Of a stretch of DNA of 64,000 bases, positions 59,817 through 64,000 are shown piece after piece. Below the pieces are notes generated by a model. It did no database searches, had not been told where the DNA came from, and saw only the letters and a program-made list of their open reading frames with translations. The stretch is from Macrolepiota albuminosa. Lineage: Eukaryota > Basidiomycota > Agaricomycetes > Agaricales > Agaricaceae. The translations under genes were made by a program, and so were the position numbers. Every line of letters begins with the position of its first letter. The first letter of the stretch is position 1. The DNA lies in the NCBI GenBank assembly GCA_027475525.1, contig JAMWFC010000058.1, positions 1,201,270 to 1,265,269 of the forward strand. The letters are read 5' to 3'.

Positions 59817-59921
59817 GGTTGAAGGACGTGGAATGGTTAGGGACGGTCGAGGGTGACGGATCAGGTGATGACGTGATCATGTATCAACGGGCGCGTCGGG
59901 GTCGTGACCGTAAAGGGTACT

Positions 59922-60690
59922 CTATCCCAAAACCAGCTCGTCATCATCCAAGATCTCCCAAACGATGATCGCCTGGTTCTGTCGTTTCCCGGGGACCATC
60001 GCATTCGTTCTTTCAGTAGCGCCTTTCCTCCACCGTCTAACACGAGGACAAATTAGCCCCAGTTCGTGTGAGTGGGAAAATCCACTTACTCCTTCCGGCA
60101 GTGCCATTCTTCGTGCTTGGCCCCACCTATTTTCCATTCCATATTGCCGCTCTGCCCCAGAGCCATGACATACTTCTCCACTGTGTTGTCCATTGCAAAG
60201 TTGGCTATCATAGGCATGTCACGCGCGAGCTCTGTACGACATATGGCGCAGTTGGCCTTCTGATTGTAGAAAGTTCCAAGACATCATTCCAGCGCAAAAC
60301 AAAACAAAAGAAAAGAACATCAGACTCACGCTTTTCCCTTTCCATTGCCACCCACATTCGCCGCATACGCTATGCCCACAGGGGTTGTAGATATGGGTAG
60401 CCACACTACAGCCACGTTTCAGAAGTTTAGTACACCGGATATAGGCTGGAAACTAACAAGATATCAGAACATCTAGCACGACAGATTCAATGAATAACAT
60501 TCTGATGGCCAAATGACAGGCTTACACGGGACATGTCAGTTCATCTTCGATTCCAGAGAGAACTTGCCAGACATTCTCGTTCTCTTGAGCTTTTCCCTTG
60601 CCTTTTCTGTTTTGGACTTTCAGGGGAAGGCACTCTCGGACTCTTTTGCGCGATGGAGACCGAGAACTTTCAGATTTAGCTTGAACTAGG
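59922..60690 (-). CDS. RING-finger protein, probable E3 ligase (5' end uncertain)
   Basis: Read on the minus strand: a basic region (SESSRSPSRKRVREC), VWQVLSGIEDELTCP, then THIYNPCGHSVCGECGWQW and, after an intron of ~70 bp, NCAICRTELARDMPMIANF and NTVEKYVMALGQ. PCGHxxCxxC and CxxC are the core of a RING domain; the first Cys pair lies at an exon join I could not settle. The C-terminus reads IIVWEILDDDELVLG. A possible first exon near 60829 overlaps the start of the plus-strand gene at 60815 and is doubtful. RING domains recruit E2 enzymes for ubiquitin transfer. The target is unknown. Confidence 0.65.
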
Positions 60691-60814
60691 GGGGTTACGT
60701 GTTAGTCGTGGGTCACCAGATGCCAAGAAACGCACAGCACGAAGACGACGAAGTAATCAACTGCCCCGTGTTTTCTACATATCGACTCTCTTTACCATCG
60801 TCAATTCCAGGACT

Positions 60815-61084
60815 ATGGCGACGTACCATGAAATGGAACCAATTGACGCGGACTGGAACTTCGCATTTCGGAAGCTGAGACTCGAGGCAGAGGTGAGGAC
60901 CGGAAATGAATTTAAGAAGTGGTTAGACATACGGGTATCGTCGTTCCCTTGCACTGAATTACGTTAAGCCATCAGGTACTTTTGCTCCAAGAAGCGTAAA
61001 CTTCACCTGACAGATAGTGTTCTGATGAACGTGTGTCGCAGTTTACTGCCGGACCAGGAAATTCAGCAAACAACACGGTCTTAG
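60815..61084 (+). CDS. Small two-exon protein of unknown function
   Basis: Exons 60815-60921 and 60976-61084, joined by a 54-bp GT-AG intron, keep phase and give 71 residues, starting MATYHEMEPIDADWNFAF and ending LPDQEIQQTTRS. No family is recognised; the protein is charged with no membrane helix. It ends one base before the stop of the minus-strand frame at 61086, so the two are tail-to-tail. It could be a truncated copy of a larger gene. Confidence 0.4.
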
Positions 61085-61085
61085 A

Positions 61086-61361
61086 TTAAGCCCTACATGT
61101 TAAATTAGACGGTCCCGGTTGGGACTGTACAATTTTCTTCTCTATATTATCTAGCGCTGCAAAGAAAGCAGGGTCCAGATCGTCATCATCGCATGAGTAT
61201 TGCGATGCTCTAGGTGATTGACTCGCGTCCTGTTGAAGGGCACCTCGCGAAGGGTCAGCAGAAGGTAGAGGTGACACGGGAAGAATTTGGTCCCAGTCGA
61301 CGCCTTCTAATCGACAGAAATCGCCAGGCAGATTGTCAAACTCGTCGTCGGATGTGCTCAT
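61086..61361 (-). CDS. Small acidic protein or truncated N-terminal fragment
   Basis: A frame of 91 codons, MSTSDDEFDNLPGDFCRLEG then VDWDQILPVS, a Ser/Pro/Gln linker, and DDDDLDPAFFAALDNIEKK. The acidic start and the D/L-rich helix look like the N-terminal region of a larger protein whose remainder is missing here. The function is unknown. Confidence 0.45.
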   Translation of the reverse strand: MSTSDDEFDNLPGDFCRLEGVDWDQILPVSPLPSADPSRGALQQDASQSPRASQYSCDDDDLDPAFFAALDNIEKKIVQSQPGPSNLTCRA

Positions 61362-62020
61362 CGTTTGAGTTATTCAAGGTTGAACAAGACATGCCCCTAG
61401 ACGCGCTTAAAACACGTGACACATTTCGCGGCAAGAGTACCAAACCATCACCCAGATCCAAGAAAAGTCGAGGAAAAAGATCAACGAACTATACAATCAC
61501 ACATTCAAATCAAAAATAATACATAGGAAACACAATCGTTTCAGTGTTGGCCGGAAACGAGTTGAATTTGTAACTAAAACACATTTTTGACGCCAAGCAT
61601 CCCCTTGGGCACATGCTCACAGCCAAGCCACCTGCTAAATTCTTACCCGGGTTTCGCGCAATCTCCTGAGTGTAATTACAGATGTTTACATGCTCACAGC
61701 CAAGCCACCTGCTAAATTCTTACCCGGGTTTCGCGCAATCTCCTGAGTGTAATTACAGATGTTTGAACATCTGGCATGCACGCGAACACTGGGTATTTGA
61801 TTCAATCGTCACAAGATATAACTTCAAGCCTAAATTACAAACGATAGTGAGGGAACCGAGTAAGACAATTATGTACATGCGGAGATGGTCAAAAATAGTG
61901 TATGCAGAAAGGGTGATCGAAAGTGTACAACTTACAGGGAAAATAAATCACAGAAAACGGAAGAAAAGGCAAAATATGGGAAGTAAGACGACAAATCCCT
62001 CAAAGGAACAAATAAATAGA
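61362..62020. other. Intergenic region with one 77-bp duplication
   Basis: No gene is supported. It contains duplication T. Confidence 0.5.
61611..61764 (+). repeat. 77-bp tandem duplication T
   Basis: Copies 61611-61687 and 61688-61764 are identical. The duplication lies in intergenic DNA. Confidence 0.95.
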
Positions 62021-62925
62021 TCATATATCCTCTGCTTTTGGGTCTGGGCGAGGCCCTGAGGACAAAAGGGAACCAATGGCCATGGATGTTCGGGAACGAG
62101 GAGAGTATTCAGCAGAATCGCTGCGTCCAGAGGACGAGTATGGAGAGGGCGGCAAGTGCTCATGCTGTGAACTGTGATGAGACTCTGAGCGCATCTCATA
62201 AGTCCAGAGGACGAGTATGGAGAGGGCGGCAAGTGCTCATGCTGTGAACTGTGATGAGACTCTGAGCGCATCTCATAACGGTGTGAAGGCAATGGAGAGA
62301 GGGACGTGCGATGACGCTTCTTGGACGGATAATCTTGGTACATTGGCGCGTCACGTACGGGGGGGAGAACAGTTCGATGGTGTATACGCGGAGAGATTGA
62401 CTGCCGATGGACTGATGATGATAATGATGGTGCTGGCGCCTAGGTTTCCTCTCATACAGATTGGGTGACTGTGTAAAGCTCGGCGTTGAATAATGATGAC
62501 TGCTGTTCATGTCTGACTGCGGATGAACTGCGTGGCAAGAGCTTTCTTGCCAGGGAATTTGATAGGCTTCTAGCAAAGTACGCTGGAGGGAGGCTACAGA
62601 AGCAATACGCTGGCGACAAAGGGTCAGTGATTTATACTTGTTGAGATTAAAAGCTGACCTGGTCCTCTGAAGACTTGGCATTCAACATGGCTAGAAGCAT
62701 TTCGCGGTCGCCGTCGCCTTTGATGCGATAGGCTGTGAGTATTTCACGGAGAGTTGGGGGCGGGGTCTGTGTGAAAGGACTGTGAGCTTGAGCTGGAGGA
62801 GGAAGAGAGGACAGATTTACCTGGTCCATGACGGAAAAGGCATTGGAGACGAGTTGGCGGTGGTTGTCATGGGGAGTAAGAGGACGGGAAGGGAGGTCAA
62901 AGGGCGGGGAGGAAGAGGAACTCAT
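62021..62925 (-). CDS. Small Ser/Pro/His-rich protein of unknown function
   Basis: Start MSSSSSPPFDLPSRPLTPHD at 62925; an intron follows VMDQ, then TPPPTLREILTAYRIKGDGD and REMLLAMLNAKSSEDQ, an intron, and RIASVASLQRTLLEAYQIPW. The middle is His/Gln-rich. The C-terminal part reads YPSKKRHRTSLSPLPSHRY and ends DPKAEDI at 62021. Duplication U (62125-62278) interrupts the last part, and one more join near 62450 is not settled. The helical block TLREILTAYRIKGDGDREML is the part most likely to be conserved. A nuclear role is possible (KKRHR), but this is a guess. Confidence 0.6.
62125..62278 (-). repeat. 77-bp tandem duplication U
   Basis: Copies 62125-62201 and 62202-62278 are identical. The duplication lies in the small Ser/Pro-rich gene. 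Confidence 0.95.
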
Positions 62926-63348
62926 TGTGAATGGGGAAGATAGATGGGGCCAAGACTTGGGAGGTTCGCCCAGAAATTGCTCTTATGTCCTGGACACAGA
63001 CCTATTTTTGTGAACAACCCAAGCCTTTTTGCCAAGACTTTCATTGATGAGCTATTTTAGACTGTGTGGGCCCAGGTCGCAGCAACGAGCAAGGTGGGTC
63101 ACAGGGGACTGGGCCAGGACAGGTCGGGGGCATCGACGACGACTGGGCCATGAGCGACGTTGGGGACGTGCTTGAGGACGCAGCCTGAGAGTCTGAGCTC
63201 GCCTTGGCGTCTGCGCCTTCGATGCCGTGACATTTGTGCGTGACATTTGCCGGATCCCTGCCCCAAATAGCAGCCAATCACTTCTGTGCTAAATATACCC
63301 CTGCTCTCACGTCTGATACCTGCATGCATCTCTTACTACCAACTTTCT
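62926..63348. other. Divergent promoter region
   Basis: About 420 bp between divergent genes; no gene is seen. The antisense frames at 63041-63329 lack family resemblance. Confidence 0.5.
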
Positions 63349-64000
63349 ATGTCTTCCCTCCCCTACCACTGGAAATCCATCCACCCAGATGCCGCCGTAC
63401 ACTACGTGTCCGACCTCGCTGACGCCGACTCCCTTGTAGATCGCCTCAGCAGCCCCGTAGGTTTCGACCTTGAATGGAAGCCCACCTTTAAAAAGGGCAC
63501 GCCAGAGAATCCTGTCGCTATTGTACAACTTGCCAACGAGCGTATCATCCTCGTTATTCAAGTCAGCGCAATGAAACGTAGTTCTTCAGTCTCTTCCTCT
63601 TGTGTGCCGTGCTAAGTCTTTATCGCTCAGAGTTTCCAATGAGACTGAAGCATTTCTTGGAGAATCCTGATATCGTCAAAGCTGGAGTGGCTATCCAGAG
63701 TTAGCACCTCCTTCTTGCTATCTCTGCGGCTTTGGTTAACGGTAATAATCATCAGACGATGTCAAGAAACTGTTCAAGGACTGGCAAGTATCAGCCCATA
63801 ATTGTGTTGACTTGTCCCTCCTTGCCCGATGTGCAGATAATGCACGGTGGAAAGGCAAGTACAATGCCTCATTGGGCCTGGCTCGACTGGTCGAGGCCTA
63901 CGAATCTCGTGTTTTGCCAAAGGGTAAAATCACACGGGGTAATTGGGAAGCTCAGTTGACACCTTTGCAGGTTGATTGTTCGTATCCAGCTTCTACTCCG
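63349..64000 (+). CDS. WRN-like 3'-5' exonuclease (cut by window end)
   Basis: The start MSSLPYHWKSIHPDAAVHYV leads to the first DEDD motif GFDLEWKP with catalytic D and E, then NPVAIVQLANERIILVIQV; after an intron (donor GTAGTT), FPMRLKHFLENPDIVKAGVAIQ, and after a second intron DDVKKLFKDW, CVDLSLLARCADNARW (second motif D) and SLGLARLVEAYESRVLPKG. This is the exonuclease domain found in Werner-type proteins, here probably free-standing as in many fungi. The third motif lies beyond the window. Exons are about 63349-63576, 63632-63700 and 63755 onward. Confidence 0.85.

Noticed and set aside
1395..62278. The 77-bp repeats as a CRISPR-like array or as miniature transposon footprints
   Set aside because: Each is only a pair, the units are unrelated in sequence, there are no spacers, inverted ends or target duplications, and the host is eukaryotic.
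63041..63329. Overlapping minus-strand frames upstream of the WRN-like exonuclease
   Set aside because: Three overlapping frames in the same DNA, none with a family match; likely promoter and leader DNA.
1..64000. tRNA, rRNA or riboswitch genes
   Set aside because: I looked for cloverleaf arms with A/B boxes and for conserved rRNA stretches by eye and saw none; a tRNA scan would be decisive.

Overview
The window looks like nuclear DNA of a basidiomycete, probably an Agaricomycete. Genes are dense, on both strands, and broken by many introns of about 45-65 bp. The gene set is fungal (Rpd3, Rxt2, Blm10, Mtc1, Rad14/XPA, Bio2), and the transposable elements are Ty3/gypsy LTR retrotransposons. 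All gene models were read by eye from splice signals and remembered family motifs; no search was run.

Layout. Positions 1-305 hold tandem pieces of an old LTR. Positions 306-12324 are one ~12 kb Ty3/gypsy element with nearly identical LTRs, gag-protease-RT-RNase H-integrase on the plus strand, and a spliced six-exon gene on the minus strand between integrase and the 3' LTR. That minus-strand gene carries a six-cysteine cluster resembling Zn2Cys6. The element sits inside the old LTR, which resumes after it. Positions ~12400-15730 hold a second, minus-strand gypsy relic that is almost free of CpG. The host genes follow: Ras GTPase, BTB protein, Pxmp4-like, Mtc1, complex I 30 kDa subunit, SPF27, a large unknown protein, succinyl-CoA ligase beta, DinB-like, Rpd3 histone deacetylase, XPA/Rad14, acyl-CoA thioesterase, ribosomal protein S27, an unknown protein, biotin synthase, a degenerate exonuclease, Rxt2, Blm10/PA200, a HIT protein, translin, an unknown membrane protein, a RING protein, small unknowns, and a WRN-like 3'-5' exonuclease that runs off the right end.

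Data quality dominates parts of the window. Twenty-one tandem duplications, all with a period of exactly 77 bp, lie at 1.4-8.7 kb, 15.3 kb, 18.4 kb and 54.7-62.3 kb. They cut genes and transposons alike. Where the reading frame can be followed (the retrotransposon ORFs, the BTB gene, BLM10), it continues when one copy is ignored. Their constant length points to contig joins that kept both copies of a 77-base overlap, not to biology. The same right-hand region also seems to have single-base deletions.

Functional links. Rpd3 and Rxt2 belong to one histone deacetylase complex and lie ~11 kb apart. The complex I subunit, succinyl-CoA ligase and biotin synthase are mitochondrial. SPF27 is a spliceosome (NineTeen complex) factor. 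The most unusual biology is the antisense Zn-cluster gene inside the retrotransposon, together with a strongly over-represented hexamer family (TTRSCG/CGSYAA) across that element.
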